Shown in pieces: positions 40,001 through 50,209 of a stretch of DNA of 64,000 nt. A program made the position numbers and the translations under genes. The notes below the pieces were generated by a model. The model was not told the origin of the DNA, did no database searches, and saw nothing but the letters and a program-made list of their open reading frames with translations. The stretch is taken from positions 620,001 to 684,000 of the forward strand of contig NZ_FOCZ01000003.1 of NCBI RefSeq assembly GCF_900110245.1, given 5' to 3'. The stretch's first letter is position 1. Each line of letters starts with the position of its first letter. Source of the stretch: Niastella yeongjuensis. Lineage in GTDB: Bacteria > Bacteroidota > Bacteroidia > Chitinophagales > Chitinophagaceae.

Positions 40001-43000
40001 AATAATTTGCCTGCCGGGTTAACCAGCACCCTGGATAATAACTGGGGCAGCGAATTTATCTCCGTGTATAATACCTCACCCGACTATGCGCAGGAAATGG
40101 TAAAATCCCCTGATGTAAAAGGATTGGTTACCTGGAAACGGGTAAAAGTATTGGGTACTGCCAATCAGTATTTACCTGCGGTAAATATTTATGATAAGTA
40201 TGGCCAGGTGATCCAGGTGAAATCGATCAATCAAACCGGGGAACAGGATATCGTGAGCTCTCAGTATGACTTTTCAGGAAGGGCACTGCGTGCAGTAGTA
40301 GAACATCAGAAGGCGTTTCCAAACGGATTGGTCACTTACGTATTCAATCGTAATACCTATGACAATCTTGGCAGAAGAACAAAGGCCGAGAATAAAGTGG
40401 GTTTAGCTAACTGGAAAACCATAGCTGTATCGGATTATGATGCACTGGGCAGATTGTGGCATAAGAACCTGGGAACAAAGCCGGGTACTACTGAAGCACT
40501 TGAGACCCTGACCTATGACTATAACATCCGGGACTGGCTGTTGGGCGTTAACCGGGACTATATTTCAGGGACCACTACCAACAACTATTTCGGATTTGAA
40601 GTGGGGTATGACAGGAAGGCCAATAAAGTAAACCAGGATTTTAAAGAAGCGCAATACAACGGAAGCATCAGCGGTACTACCTGGCTGAGCAAAGGGGATG
40701 GCATTCAGCGTAAATACGATTTTAGCTATGACAACGCCAGGCGGTTTTTAAAAGCCGATTTCATTCAGCATAATACAGATGGCAGCTGGAATAAGAACGA
40801 GGTAAACTTTGATGTTAAGATCGGAGATGGCAGCGATCCGTATACTGCGTATGATGCCAATGGAAATATTCAGCGGATGCAGCAATGGGGATTGAAAGGC
40901 GCTGTAGCGGCACCCATTGACGACCTTACTTATAACTATATAAAAACCGGAAACAGCACCCAGGTGTCCAATAAGTTGTATAAGGTATCAGACCTGTACA
41001 GCGATCCCAATTCCAAACTGGGCGACTTTAAAGATGGTACCAATACCGGCGATGATTTTGATTATGATGAAAACGGCAATCTGAAATTGGATAACAATAA
41101 AGGCATCGGCACCATTACCTATAATTACCTGAACTTACCGCAGTTGATCACCTTTCCTAATAAGGGAACAATTGAATACACATACGATGCATCCGGCAAT
41201 AAATTGCAGAAGATCGTAACCGAGGGTGACGTGAAAACAACTACGCAGTACATATTGGGTTTTGCCTATGAAACCAGAGAGCATATTACGGTGCCGGCTG
41301 TGGATGATTATTTTGGTAAACAATTGTATCTTCCCCTGGAAGAAGGCCGCATCCGGCTGGTACCGGAAGACCTGACCTATTACTATGATTATTATATAAA
41401 AGACCATTTGGATAATATCCGCATGGTATTGACCGAGCAACAAAAGCAGGATCTTTATCCCGCAGCAACCCTGGAAGGGAATATCAGCAGTGCAACGGAT
41501 GCGGTGTATTATGAAAACCAGTTTTACAATATCAATACCGGCAATATTGTGAACAAACCAGCCAATGCAACCAATATCAATAAAAATGGGGGGCCAGCGG
41601 CTACAGATCAACCGATAAATCCTAACTACTACAGCGATGCAACCGCCAACAGCCAGAAAATGTATATGCTGAAAGCCAACGCGGCTAGTGGAGCAGGGGC
41701 TACTGGTTTAGGCATGGCATTGAAAGTAATGAGCGGCGACCGGATCGATATCTGGGGTAAAACTTACTATGCAGCTGACAATACCAATAACCCTGATTAC
41801 AACATTCCGGTACTGGACATTCTAACCGGATTATTAGGGGCACCGCTGAATGTGGCGGCAGGCAAAGGCCTTACCCCAACCGGTTTAAACGGCATGGCCG
41901 GGGTATATAACGGCGTAGATGACTTTTTGGGCGACCAGACGCGCGGACCTTCCGGATCAAAACCTAAAGCCTATATAAATTGGATCTTACTGGATGAGAA
42001 TTTTAAGTACGTAGATGGGCATTTTCAAAGAGTAGATCAGCCAAACGTAGTGGAAGACCATAACCTTTCTAACATTGCCGTTACAAAAAATGGCTATCTG
42101 TATGTATATGTAAGTAATGAAAGCCCGGTAGAAGTATATTTCGATAACCTGCAGGTAATGCATACCCATGGAGCGTTACTTGAAGAAACCCACTATTATC
42201 CGTTTGGGCTAACGATGGCAGGCATAAGCAGTAAAGCCGCTAATATGCCGGATAATAAATTTCACTTTAATGGAAAAGAACAGCAGAAAAAGGAGTTTAG
42301 TGACGAGAGTGGATTGGACTGGTATGACTTTGGCGCCCGGATGTATGATGCTCAGATTGGCAGGTGGCATGCGCAGGACCCCCATGCAGACCGGTATGTG
42401 CCAATCAGTCCTTTCGTGTACGCTGGAAATAATCCGGTGCTCTTTATGGATCCCGATGGAAAAGACATTATCATAAGCTATCAGAATGCGGAAGGAAAAA
42501 CCGAGACGTTTGTTTATGTCTTTAAGAAAAACAGGAAACAGGATGACGATACCCCGCAGTTCCTGAAGCAGACGGTGGAAGCATTGGATATCCTGTATAC
42601 CTGTGGCTCCAAGGAAGCAAAACAAATAATCGATGATTTGGTGAACGATCATACTTATACAGTGACAATTACGGAAACCAAAAAGTTTGCTAATAACAGA
42701 TATAAAGAAAATCAGGAAATATTGTGGAATCCTTTGCAGGGATTTCAATTACGAATTCCTAATCCGGAAACGGGGAATGACAGGCAAAGTCCAATGGTAG
42801 GATTACTCCATGAACTGGATCATGCTAACGTTGACAGGGGTTTTTTGAATTCCATAGCAAATGCAACAACAGAAGAAGAAAGAGAAAGGGCCTGCCAACG
42901 AAGAGAATTTCGTCTGAAAAGCCAAGATGAGCGGATGGAGGAAGAAAATAAAGTAATGGAACGTACTGAGTGGACAACTTATAAAATATTTAAAGAAGGG

Positions 43001-43144
43001 GTGAGAACGAGCTATACATATGATGTTAAAAAAGTATTTAAGGCTGCCGGTGTAAGCTCAACCGCAGATGGACAAGCTACAAAAGAAGAAAAACAGGAGT
43101 TGAAGGAAATAAACAAAGCAGTGAGAAAAATTTTCAAGAGTTAA
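37043..43144 (+). CDS. Secreted RHS-repeat polymorphic toxin with HExxH zincin-like tip
   Basis: 2,033 residues. A signal peptide (1-33, ending NNLQAQ) is followed by Ig-like domains (about 34-605, two or three with [11 protein letters not shown] / [12 protein letters not shown] patterns). Next is an RHS/YD region (about 605-1710, starting [16 protein letters not shown] as in DUF6443 proteins, with [13 protein letters not shown]), and the RHS-associated core (about 1715-1808: [39 protein letters not shown]). After the core the C-terminal ~225 residues are lysine-rich and unrelated, with LLHELDHAN (His1923-Glu-Leu-Asp-His1927) and a later [13 protein letters not shown] that could supply a Glu ligand. 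This resembles M91-type zincin effectors. The tip is likely a metalloprotease toxin. Confidence 0.85.
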   Translation: MFFSKRSVRSYARMLFFLIGFVACYSNNLQAQCEPELYIYKVSPAGEICSPGYVKIRAEYSPDGPMDEYWYGQLRWYQTETSSSPSQINYMAYYGDTWAEYTFYAGKNGDGAWYSFYDGRTGCTSPRYKFTVNISTTPSLYIDAWSCGRFDGHVQAGSSASGAYYTLNYLDPNLNEYQFLQGNYTGNFYIDGFQIADQDNYYVQVTSFSSCSVPYYQQVSFQIMDPTAPPVTGNLTWCEGTPPPMLSINANLDTYQWFDGANNLLLEDQQYTPPPLPAGTYNYMARGYNSSYGCYTDPTYITTTVNPKPVDGTITASATTVYVCEPVTISSQGGVGTPHYWGSSNGGTSWDLFADSHVNQQSFTQTFTTPGTYRFHTRNSTVCGFCWDQPGGCNTFPYVDVTVVDVTPAVIGAITPTSQTILYNGTAAAITVNGVSGGTGSYTYQWQSSGNSAFDNPENIAGANFISYTPTDVTRSKYYRLMVNTGCSNGFNIISYSAVAHVIVYPKLDPNAIVPAEIVIPSGTKPGVITAGTASGGGCNGNYQYQWQQSADGSNFTDIPQAVAITYEPAEQYAPVYYRRKVTCANTGEVAATNACHIGIGTVTTTLDLNYIRTRTFERPGITDLSTANGITSLAEAKQGTVYYDGVGRSMQTVVKQGSYNVNNNAYIDVVSPMVYDAFGRETIKWLPYVSPTGDGNYKANPLQEEKAFYKVQEPNEHFYYNQGILESSPLNRVLKAMPQGDSWTGSGRGVESNYSINTSIDAVRIWYVTDVPNGLGTYYTPAGEAGKYQPGTLYKNITTDEKGTQVIEFTDKDGLLILKKVQVKAMPDNGEGSGYADWLCTYYIYDDLKNQRCVVQPRGVELLIQNNWDLSALNGDILNEQCFRYEYDHRKRTIMRKAPGADVSYMVYDMRDRVVMAQDANMRKQGKWIVTGYDGQNRVVTTGSWSNSTALASHLSAASTSSSYPTATMLATGYELLTETHYDDYNNLPAGLTSTLDNNWGSEFISVYNTSPDYAQEMVKSPDVKGLVTWKRVKVLGTANQYLPAVNIYDKYGQVIQVKSINQTGEQDIVSSQYDFSGRALRAVVEHQKAFPNGLVTYVFNRNTYDNLGRRTKAENKVGLANWKTIAVSDYDALGRLWHKNLGTKPGTTEALETLTYDYNIRDWLLGVNRDYISGTTTNNYFGFEVGYDRKANKVNQDFKEAQYNGSISGTTWLSKGDGIQRKYDFSYDNARRFLKADFIQHNTDGSWNKNEVNFDVKIGDGSDPYTAYDANGNIQRMQQWGLKGAVAAPIDDLTYNYIKTGNSTQVSNKLYKVSDLYSDPNSKLGDFKDGTNTGDDFDYDENGNLKLDNNKGIGTITYNYLNLPQLITFPNKGTIEYTYDASGNKLQKIVTEGDVKTTTQYILGFAYETREHITVPAVDDYFGKQLYLPLEEGRIRLVPEDLTYYYDYYIKDHLDNIRMVLTEQQKQDLYPAATLEGNISSATDAVYYENQFYNINTGNIVNKPANATNINKNGGPAATDQPINPNYYSDATANSQKMYMLKANAASGAGATGLGMALKVMSGDRIDIWGKTYYAADNTNNPDYNIPVLDILTGLLGAPLNVAAGKGLTPTGLNGMAGVYNGVDDFLGDQTRGPSGSKPKAYINWILLDENFKYVDGHFQRVDQPNVVEDHNLSNIAVTKNGYLYVYVSNESPVEVYFDNLQVMHTHGALLEETHYYPFGLTMAGISSKAANMPDNKFHFNGKEQQKKEFSDESGLDWYDFGARMYDAQIGRWHAQDPHADRYVPISPFVYAGNNPVLFMDPDGKDIIISYQNAEGKTETFVYVFKKNRKQDDDTPQFLKQTVEALDILYTCGSKEAKQIIDDLVNDHTYTVTITETKKFANNRYKENQEILWNPLQGFQLRIPNPETGNDRQSPMVGLLHELDHANVDRGFLNSIANATTEEERERACQRREFRLKSQDERMEEENKVMERTEWTTYKIFKEGVRTSYTYDVKKVFKAAGVSSTADGQATKEEKQELKEINKAVRKIFKS

Positions 43145-43146
43145 TT

Positions 43147-43590
43147 ATGAAGCTATATTTCTTAGTGATGGTATCAATGCTATTCAATTATGAAGATGTT
43201 GGATTGCAAAAAAACAAAACCGAAGTAGTTATATATGCTACGCCACTGTTTGATTTTAGAAACTTTCCTATGAGCAAGGAATTGCTCAAAATATCCTATG
43301 AGTTTTGTACCAGGCTGTCGGGGGAAGAATATGTAAATGATTTTTTGCAAATGGCGGGTACTTATGATAGTACAGCTGCCTGTGAAAAATGTAACCAGCC
43401 GTTGGATACCAGGATCTATGTGCAGGTATATGATAAAGGAAAGCTAAAAACGGAGATGGAAATAGGCGTGGGCGGAGGCTGCATTAAAATTTCGAACAAG
43501 CCTTATTGTGTGATCAAAGCAACGCTTGATTATCTGATAAGTTATTTCCCGGCAAAATTCCGGGATAAATACACTACTGTATATAATTAA
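43147..43590 (+). CDS. Candidate immunity protein for the RHS zincin toxin
   Basis: 147 residues beginning 2 bp after the toxin stop. No family is recognised. The opening MKLYFLVMVSMLF is weakly hydrophobic and could be a short signal or anchor; the body has two Cys pairs (CEKCNQP and a lone GGGC) and a VIKATLDYLISYFP helix near the end. The codons are AT-rich compared with the RHS core but like the toxin tip. Tight coupling directly after an RHS tip is the standard position of an immunity gene. The role is inferred from position only. Confidence 0.6.
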   Translation: MKLYFLVMVSMLFNYEDVGLQKNKTEVVIYATPLFDFRNFPMSKELLKISYEFCTRLSGEEYVNDFLQMAGTYDSTAACEKCNQPLDTRIYVQVYDKGKLKTEMEIGVGGGCIKISNKPYCVIKATLDYLISYFPAKFRDKYTTVYN

Positions 43591-43634
43591 CAAAGCAATA
43601 CCCGTAACCTTATCATCATTTAAATATCATTTGT

Positions 43635-46600
43635 ATGCGTTCGTTCCCATTGCTGCCGCTTGTTTTTTTATTAAGTATAGTTACTTTTTCTATACAGGCG
43701 CAGGACAATTACGTGCCTAAAATTATACCTCCTTCGCCCAACGCATCTTCTTTACTAAAGTTTACCGAGGTGCCGGTGAATACCTATACAGGTACGGCCT
43801 CCGCAACGGTGCCTATCTATACTATCCAGGCCAAGGGATTACCCATACCGGTGAGCCTGGATTATCATACCGGTGGGATAAGGTTGAAAGAAGAAGCAGG
43901 GTGGGTCGGTTTGGGCTGGGCGCTTACTGCTGGTGGTGTGATCTCGAAAACCATTATGGATGAAGACGATTTTGGGGCTAATAAAACCTATTTTACCCCG
44001 GTAGTACCTCAGGTGGCCGGCGATATAAGTACCATTCAGGATGACGGATGGGCAGCAGGTCATTTCTATTCGGGAGAACATTATCGCGAGTTCTTATGCA
44101 ATTACAAGGTAAATACCACGGCCGGCCTAACAGATTATTCCACACCCTTGTCGTTTTATCCCTGCCCCTATGACCTGGAACCTGATATTTACCACTACAG
44201 ATTTCTCGATAAAAGCGGTTCTTTTATGATCACCCGCGACCGGAAAATTGTGTTGCAGAAGCAGGATAATATAAAAATAGAGTTTGAGAACAATGGTAAT
44301 TCATTTACCATAACCGATGAACATGGGAACCAGTTTTACTTCAGTGATAAAGAGTATACCATGTCGGCCACCGGGGCTGCATCTACATTCGCCTTCAGCT
44401 CGTGGTATCTATCGAAAATAACAACAGCGCAGCAGGATGTAATAACCTTTCATTATGTCAATGACAATACCTGGACTTCTGTAAAGCCGGAATACTATGA
44501 AATGTATCATGCGTTTTGTGGATCGGGTGGATGGGAATACGGCAATGCTGCCGGTACCTGGTATACCAACAACCTGTTACAAAGTATTGATTTTGCCGAA
44601 GGGCAGTTGCAGTTTCTCTTCGACAACCAGCGGTCCGATTTACAGGACGGCAGGAAACTAAACACCATAAAATTATACTCAAAAACAAATGGTGCCTTAA
44701 ATTATCAAAAGGAGTTTCACCTGAACTATTCTTATTTTCCCACGTTACCCGGCGCCGACGATCTCGAATTTAAAAGATTAAGGTTGGATGCGGTTCAGGA
44801 AATGTCTGGTTCAACGGTAGTTCCACCTTATACGTTTACTTATGAAGAACCCAACCCCAGCGTTCTGCTGGCAAAACATTCCTACAGCATTGATCATTGG
44901 GGGTATTATAATGGCATCGGTAACTCACATTTTATACCTACGATGAATGTTTTTTATAACCCACCTAACGCCGTTTCCCCTAATCCGCAACCCACTCAAT
45001 TTAATTTTGGCGGTGCTGACCGTAGCACCAGTGAATCGTACATGAAGGCATTTTCTTTAACGCAGATGCAATATCCAACAGGCGGTAAAACGGTTTTTGA
45101 ATATGAAGCAAACGATTATGATCCGGATAGATCCAGAAATGGTCCCATCGATTTTCCGCATACGGATGTAGTTACCGTTCAAAAAACCATTGCCATCATC
45201 AATAAGGGAATTACTACCGGTTCCATAGACCTGAGCCATTTGCATGGTGTTGCTGCAGAGGGTTCCAATGTAACCAACCTGCATTTAATAGTTGCTTTCC
45301 GCAGCTCCAATAACGATTGCAATACGCATTACACCAATTCCTTCGACAAAATATATTTCAAATTTCTGGGACCTGGTTTTAATTTAAAGGAGGATATAGG
45401 CAGTCGCAATCTTAACTGTACGCAAAATTCACCTGTTAATTTTGTTGACCTCGAGCTAAGCATCACCAATTTGGCAGGGCCCTATAGCTTTGAAGGTTAT
45501 ATCGATCCTACAGTAGATATCAACTATTTCCAGGACATCAGGGTAACATTGCAATACCAGGAGGTAAAAGAAACGAACAACCAAAGTAATGGCGTTTTTA
45601 CTGAAAAAGCAGGCGGGTTAAGAATAAAGTCTGTTACCGACTACGCCGATGATAACACCGTTGCCAAAAAAAGGACCTATGAATATAATTATTACAATGG
45701 CATTTACAAGTACAGTTATGGCAGGCTCATGTCACAGCCTTCTTACGCCCGGTATGTTAGCGTGCCAAACGGATCAAATGGCGTCTGTAGTAATTTAACA
45801 CTGATGGGGACCAGTCAAAATGCACTGACCAGCATTGCACAGGGAAATATTGTTGGGTACGACCAGGTTACTGAATATACAGTTGACCCCAATAATAATA
45901 CCACTAACGGAAAAACCGTATACGCTTATGTAAATACGCCTGATACCACCCTGTATTATTATGGATTCAGGTTTCCGGGCATACCCAATATCGGCAATCA
46001 GTTAAATGGGTCGTTATTGACAAAGAAAGTATACGCCGGCGCCGGTCCTGATTATCAACCGGTATCGGAAACCTATAATTACTTTCGTGCTGATAACCGG
46101 AAGATCTATTTCAGTCTCAAAACCCAAACGCCGCCTGGCGGCACACACAGTTACAACGGCAATACTTGTCTGTCTGGCGTTACAACGCCTGTTGATTGGC
46201 TGGCCTGTATCTATCCTTCTATAAAATCGGAGAAGCTGTTAATGGATTCTACCAAAGAGATCACCTACGATCTGCATGATCCAACAAAAACGATCAGCAA
46301 AGTGACCGGTTATTATTACGATAACACAAACCATTTCATGGTTACCCGCATGGTGAGTAAGAATAGTAAGCAAAATAGAAATACCTCTTATATAAAATAC
46401 GCGCAGGATTATCTTGCTTCGGGAAGTACAAGTACCGGAAATAGTCAACTGGATGGTCTGATCAACCGGAACATGGTGGCGGAAGTGATTGAAAAGCGCG
46501 ACAGTCTTTTTTATCCCGGCGCTTCCACCGGTAAAATAACTGGTGCGCAGCTCAGTAACTATAAAGTGCTCCCTTCTACCGCTTTGGCATTAGATGCGCA

Positions 46601-47333
46601 GCAGCAATTAAACATTTCAACACCTGTAACAAACTTTCAGCCATTTGCTGTAAATGGCAATATTGGTACCCAGGATAACCGATACGAAAAAATGATCGTT
46701 TTCGACCAATACGATGATGCCAATAATATCAGCCAGTTCACACCGGTGAAGGCGGGCCCTGTGTCGATACTCTGGGATTACGCTAAACACTTTCCTATTT
46801 GTGAGGTAAAGAATGCCGGATTAAATGATATTGCCAGCACCTCATTTGAAGCGGAAGGCGGTGGCAACTGGACTATCGGAAGCCCTGCGCGTATTGCAGG
46901 TGGTATAACAGGCAATTCCTGTTATCAGTTGGGCAATGGCGGTATTAGCAAGTCAGGGTTAACAACCACCACCACCTATATTGTTTCCTACTGGACCAAT
47001 AACGGTACGCCTTTTACCATTAGTGGTACGCAGGGAAGTGTAGTAAAGGGAAAAGTGGTAAATGGCTGGACCTATTATGAACACAAAGTAACTGGCGTTA
47101 CACAGGTAGACATTCCGCAAACAGGCGGATTGATTGATGAATTACGGTTGTATCCTGCCGGTGCACAAATGACCACTTTTACCTATACGCCAACAATTGG
47201 TATGACCACCAGTTGTTCCTTCAATAATACCATTACTTATTATGTATACGATGCGCTGGGGCGGCTGCAGGTGGTCAAAGACCAGGATGGAAATATTATT
47301 AAAACAATAGAATATCATTACAAGGGGCAATAA
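43635..47333 (+). CDS. Large secreted YD/RHS-like surface protein without toxin tip
   Basis: 1,232 residues. Signal peptide 1-22 (MRSFPLLPLVFLLSIVTFSI...QAQ, partly quoted). An early block VPVNTYTGTASATVPIYTIQ and IPVSLDYHTGGIRLKEEAGW, GLGWALTAGGVI resembles the N-terminal domains that start bacterial insecticidal-toxin/RHS-like proteins of Bacteroidota. The remainder is beta-rich, and the last 25 residues TYYVYDALGRLQVVKDQDGN are one YD repeat. It has no RHS core and no tip domain. It often pairs with a DUF6443 RHS protein; here it lies 44 bp after the immunity gene and ends at a terminator. A carrier or shell function is plausible. Confidence 0.78.
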   Translation: MRSFPLLPLVFLLSIVTFSIQAQDNYVPKIIPPSPNASSLLKFTEVPVNTYTGTASATVPIYTIQAKGLPIPVSLDYHTGGIRLKEEAGWVGLGWALTAGGVISKTIMDEDDFGANKTYFTPVVPQVAGDISTIQDDGWAAGHFYSGEHYREFLCNYKVNTTAGLTDYSTPLSFYPCPYDLEPDIYHYRFLDKSGSFMITRDRKIVLQKQDNIKIEFENNGNSFTITDEHGNQFYFSDKEYTMSATGAASTFAFSSWYLSKITTAQQDVITFHYVNDNTWTSVKPEYYEMYHAFCGSGGWEYGNAAGTWYTNNLLQSIDFAEGQLQFLFDNQRSDLQDGRKLNTIKLYSKTNGALNYQKEFHLNYSYFPTLPGADDLEFKRLRLDAVQEMSGSTVVPPYTFTYEEPNPSVLLAKHSYSIDHWGYYNGIGNSHFIPTMNVFYNPPNAVSPNPQPTQFNFGGADRSTSESYMKAFSLTQMQYPTGGKTVFEYEANDYDPDRSRNGPIDFPHTDVVTVQKTIAIINKGITTGSIDLSHLHGVAAEGSNVTNLHLIVAFRSSNNDCNTHYTNSFDKIYFKFLGPGFNLKEDIGSRNLNCTQNSPVNFVDLELSITNLAGPYSFEGYIDPTVDINYFQDIRVTLQYQEVKETNNQSNGVFTEKAGGLRIKSVTDYADDNTVAKKRTYEYNYYNGIYKYSYGRLMSQPSYARYVSVPNGSNGVCSNLTLMGTSQNALTSIAQGNIVGYDQVTEYTVDPNNNTTNGKTVYAYVNTPDTTLYYYGFRFPGIPNIGNQLNGSLLTKKVYAGAGPDYQPVSETYNYFRADNRKIYFSLKTQTPPGGTHSYNGNTCLSGVTTPVDWLACIYPSIKSEKLLMDSTKEITYDLHDPTKTISKVTGYYYDNTNHFMVTRMVSKNSKQNRNTSYIKYAQDYLASGSTSTGNSQLDGLINRNMVAEVIEKRDSLFYPGASTGKITGAQLSNYKVLPSTALALDAQQQLNISTPVTNFQPFAVNGNIGTQDNRYEKMIVFDQYDDANNISQFTPVKAGPVSILWDYAKHFPICEVKNAGLNDIASTSFEAEGGGNWTIGSPARIAGGITGNSCYQLGNGGISKSGLTTTTTYIVSYWTNNGTPFTISGTQGSVVKGKVVNGWTYYEHKVTGVTQVDIPQTGGLIDELRLYPAGAQMTTFTYTPTIGMTTSCSFNNTITYYVYDALGRLQVVKDQDGNIIKTIEYHYKGQ

Positions 47334-47383
47334 GATCCCTGACAGTATTCCGAAACCGAACAATTGTTAGTTGATGATCGGGA

Positions 47384-47416
47384 ACGCGACCGCCTGAATG
47401 GGCGGTCGCTTTTTTA
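47384..47416 (+). terminator. Rho-independent terminator after the RHS region
   Basis: Perfect 9-bp stem GCGACCGCC / GGCGGTCGC with loop TGAATG and T-tract; marks the end of the RHS locus. Confidence 0.92.
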
Positions 47417-47494
47417 ATAACTGTTATCAGAACAGTTTGATTATATTAGCAAATACATTATTGCCATCGGGTAATTAAAAATCAATCTAACGAT

Positions 47495-48649
47495 ATGCCA
47501 GGATCAAACTTTAACCGTCGTAAGTTTTTAAAAGAGGCAGCGTCCATTACAGGAATGGGGTTGTTTGCTTCACTTCCGGAAACAATAACTGCTGCCGAAA
47601 AATATCAGCAAGAGGCAAGACCATTGGAAGAACCCCGAATAAAATTTTCAGTCATAGGGATCAATCATGGCCATATTTACGGGCAGGTGAATGCGGTGAT
47701 CCGGGGCGGGGGAGAACTGGTATCGCTTTATGCAAAGGAAGCCGACCTGGTGGCGGAATTTAAAAAACGGTATCCACAGGTAAAAGTGGCTGAGAGTGAA
47801 AAGGAGATCCTGGAAGATAAATCCATTCAGTTGATCCTGAGTTCTGCCATTCCAATTGACCGGGCAGGCATCGGCATCAGGGCCATGCAACATGGAAAAG
47901 ATTATATGTCTGATAAACCAGGAATTATCACCCTGGAACAATTGGAAGAAGTGCGTAAGGTGCAAAAACAAACCAACCGCATTTATTCCATCATGTACAG
48001 TGAGCGGTTCGAGAACAAAGCCACCGTGAAAGCGGGTGAGCTGGTGAAGCAGGGCGCCATTGGAAATGTTATTCAAACCGTTATTATGGCGCCCCATCGT
48101 ATGAGTGCAAAAGACCGCCCGCAATGGTTCTTTGATAAAAAATATTTTGGCGGTGTTATCACCGACATCGGCTCGCATCAGTTTGACCAGTTCCTTTACT
48201 TTACCGGTTCCGATAAGGCCGAGATCATCGCTTCCCAGATCGGAAACGTGGCGCATCCGCAATATCCGCAATTCGAAGATTTTGGAGACATCATGCTGCG
48301 GGGCAATGGCGGTACCGGATATATCAGAGTGGACTGGTTTACGCCAGACGGATTAAAAACCTGGGGTGATGGCCGATTGACCATCCTGGGTACAAAAGGG
48401 TATATTGAAGTTCGTAAGAACATCGATATCGTAAATCACCCCGGCGGCAACCATCTTTATTTAGTGAACGACAAAGACACCCAATACATCGATTGTAATA
48501 ATGTGGAATTGCCGTACGGTAAACAATTGGTTGATGATGTAATCAATCGCACAGAAACGGCCATGACCCAACATCATTGCTTCCTGGCAACAGAATTGGC
48601 GCTGAAAGCACAGAAGAACGCACAGAAACTCAATTATAACAAGGCGTAA
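47495..48649 (+). CDS. Tat-exported Gfo/Idh/MocA-family oxidoreductase
   Basis: 384 residues with a twin-arginine signal (NRRKFLKEAASITGMG, R8-R9). The NAD-binding domain starts FSVIGINHGHIYG and carries DKP (YMSDKPG) in place of the usual EKP; the lysine is kept. The second domain has a plausible catalytic HQFDQFLYF and GGVITDIGSHQ. Members of this secreted branch act on sugars or sugar acids. It precedes the pectin genes by about 190 bp and is oriented with them, so it may handle a pectin-derived sugar, but the substrate is not determinable here. Confidence 0.85.
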   Translation: MPGSNFNRRKFLKEAASITGMGLFASLPETITAAEKYQQEARPLEEPRIKFSVIGINHGHIYGQVNAVIRGGGELVSLYAKEADLVAEFKKRYPQVKVAESEKEILEDKSIQLILSSAIPIDRAGIGIRAMQHGKDYMSDKPGIITLEQLEEVRKVQKQTNRIYSIMYSERFENKATVKAGELVKQGAIGNVIQTVIMAPHRMSAKDRPQWFFDKKYFGGVITDIGSHQFDQFLYFTGSDKAEIIASQIGNVAHPQYPQFEDFGDIMLRGNGGTGYIRVDWFTPDGLKTWGDGRLTILGTKGYIEVRKNIDIVNHPGGNHLYLVNDKDTQYIDCNNVELPYGKQLVDDVINRTETAMTQHHCFLATELALKAQKNAQKLNYNKA

Positions 48650-48801
48650 CTTATGAGCTGACTTTTGTTGTTTGTCTCAAAAAACAATTGATTTTCCCGT
48701 TTGGGCAACCTGCAACGTGAAAACGACGTCTGGTTACAGCAGGTTATCAATTTTTGAAAGGATCTGATCAAAAATCAAACCTCCCGGTCTTTTTACTTAG
48801 T

Positions 48802-48809
48802 TAAGTTTG
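48802..48809 (+). promoter_or_regulatory. Candidate -7 box of the PL10 gene
   Basis: TAAGTTTG matches TAnnTTTG, 33 bp before the ATG. No -33 TTG at normal spacing is evident. Confidence 0.35.
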
Positions 48810-48841
48810 TTGCTATAATATCGAAACACGTTGCAAAACAT

Positions 48842-50041
48842 ATGAAATACTCAATTGTATTAATCGCCCTTTGTTCTCTTTTCGGCACCCGAAATGCCAT
48901 AGCACAGGATAATGTACAAAAAGGCCTCGATCGCATCGATCCACGTCCCTTTGCCGACAATTCAGGCCACTGGTACATGGGCAAGGATGATAAACGCATG
49001 ATCAATCCCAGTCCGGCCAAACCCAAATACCAGCCCACACAGCTGAAAGAGATTGGCGACAACATGGTCCTTTTTCAGAAAGACAATGGCGGCTGGCCAA
49101 AGAATTACGACTTCTTTGCCATACTTACCGATGCACAGAAAGATTCTGTGCGCAGCCGGCACAGCGAATTAAATACCACCTTCGATAATGGAACCAGCTA
49201 TACCCACATTGCAGCATTGTCTGTTATCTATAAAAATACAGGGGATGCCAGGTACCGCGATGCGGCGGTAAAAGGGCTGCATTTTTTATTGAAAGCACAA
49301 TACGCAAACGGCGGCTGGCCGCAGTATTATCCGCTGGAGGAAGAGGGGTATAGTAAAGAGATCACCTTCAACGACGGCGCTTTTGAGGGCATTATGGAAT
49401 TGCTGAAGGATATAATGAACAAACAGCCGCAATACGACTACCTGGATGCACCGGACCGCAAGCAGGTTGAACAGGCCTTTAGTAAAGGCATTGACTGTAT
49501 TGTTAAAACACAAATCAATGACGCAGGCGTTCCTACAGCCTGGTGTCAGCAATACGATGAGCATACCCTGCAACCGGCGTGGGCCCGCAAATTTGAACCG
49601 GCGAGTATTTGTAACGGCGAAAGTGCAGATCTGGTACTGTTCCTTATGAATCTCGATCATCCTGAGCAACGCGTGGTAGATGCCATACAATACGCCGTAA
49701 AATGGTTTCAGGATTCGAAGATCTACAACACCCGGGTTGATGTTATTCCCGCTCCACGAATGGAAACGCCATTCCGTACTTCTACAACCGACAGAGTAGT
49801 GGTTCGTGATACAACAGCGGCACCCATCTGGACGCGATACTACGAATTGAAAACGCACAAACCCCTGTTCTGCAACCGGGACAGTAAAGTGGTTTATTCA
49901 CTGGCCGAAGTTGCCCGGGAAAGACGCGATGGGTACGCATGGTATACATATGCCCCGCAGAAAGTGTTGAATAAGTATCCATCCTGGCAAAAGAAATGGG
50001 GGCAGGGCAAAGATGTACTGGCGCAAATAAACAGGCGATAG
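48842..50041 (+). CDS. pelA: Pectate lyase, polysaccharide lyase family 10
   Basis: 399 residues with signal peptide (1-21, ending AIAQ). The PL10 signature is clear: FQKDNGGWPKNYDFF, TFDNGTSYTHI, ANGGWPQYYPL, the active-site region VPTAWCQQYDEHTLQPAWAR, and RYYELKTHKPLFCNRDS near the end. The enzyme cleaves polygalacturonate by beta-elimination, in the periplasm or at the surface. It is complete. It has its own upstream region and a terminator-like hairpin after it, so it may be a separate transcription unit within the pectin locus. Confidence 0.95.
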   Translation: MKYSIVLIALCSLFGTRNAIAQDNVQKGLDRIDPRPFADNSGHWYMGKDDKRMINPSPAKPKYQPTQLKEIGDNMVLFQKDNGGWPKNYDFFAILTDAQKDSVRSRHSELNTTFDNGTSYTHIAALSVIYKNTGDARYRDAAVKGLHFLLKAQYANGGWPQYYPLEEEGYSKEITFNDGAFEGIMELLKDIMNKQPQYDYLDAPDRKQVEQAFSKGIDCIVKTQINDAGVPTAWCQQYDEHTLQPAWARKFEPASICNGESADLVLFLMNLDHPEQRVVDAIQYAVKWFQDSKIYNTRVDVIPAPRMETPFRTSTTDRVVVRDTTAAPIWTRYYELKTHKPLFCNRDSKVVYSLAEVARERRDGYAWYTYAPQKVLNKYPSWQKKWGQGKDVLAQINRR

Positions 50042-50076
50042 GAGAAAGAGCATAGTTTTTATTATCATGTAAGCAG

Positions 50077-50104
50077 CAAAAGCCGCCTAATAGCGGCCTT
50101 TAGA
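50077..50104 (+). terminator. Weak terminator-like hairpin after PL10
   Basis: AAAGCCGC / GCGGCCTTT stem around loop CTAATA with a short T-run. Partly imperfect and the T-tract is brief. Confidence 0.45.
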
Positions 50105-50117
50105 GAAAGGCATGTCC

Positions 50118-50145
50118 TTCAGGATAGCACAGGACAGTTCAGGAT
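50118..50145 (+). promoter_or_regulatory. 20-bp-spaced direct repeat upstream of the second SusC
   Basis: TTCAGGAT occurs at 50118-50125 and 50138-50145, about two helical turns apart, 65 bp before the SusC start. It differs from the shared motif upstream of GH28. It is a plausible activator site, by eye only. Confidence 0.35.
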
Positions 50146-50209
50146 GATTTTAGCAACCGGAAAGGATAAATTACAAATGCTTTTGCTAAATTAAACTCTA
50201 ACTGCTAAT

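Noticed and set aside
41135-41611. 158-codon minus-strand frame opposite the RHS region
   Set aside because: Antisense of the RHS coding sequence with no domain signature.
43635-47333. Reading the second RHS-like protein as another toxin
   Set aside because: It ends within a YD repeat with no RHS core or tip and no small partner gene follows; a terminator does.
47648-48271. 207-codon minus-strand frame opposite the Tat oxidoreductase gene
   Set aside because: It is the antisense reading of a well-supported gene; no recognisable motifs.
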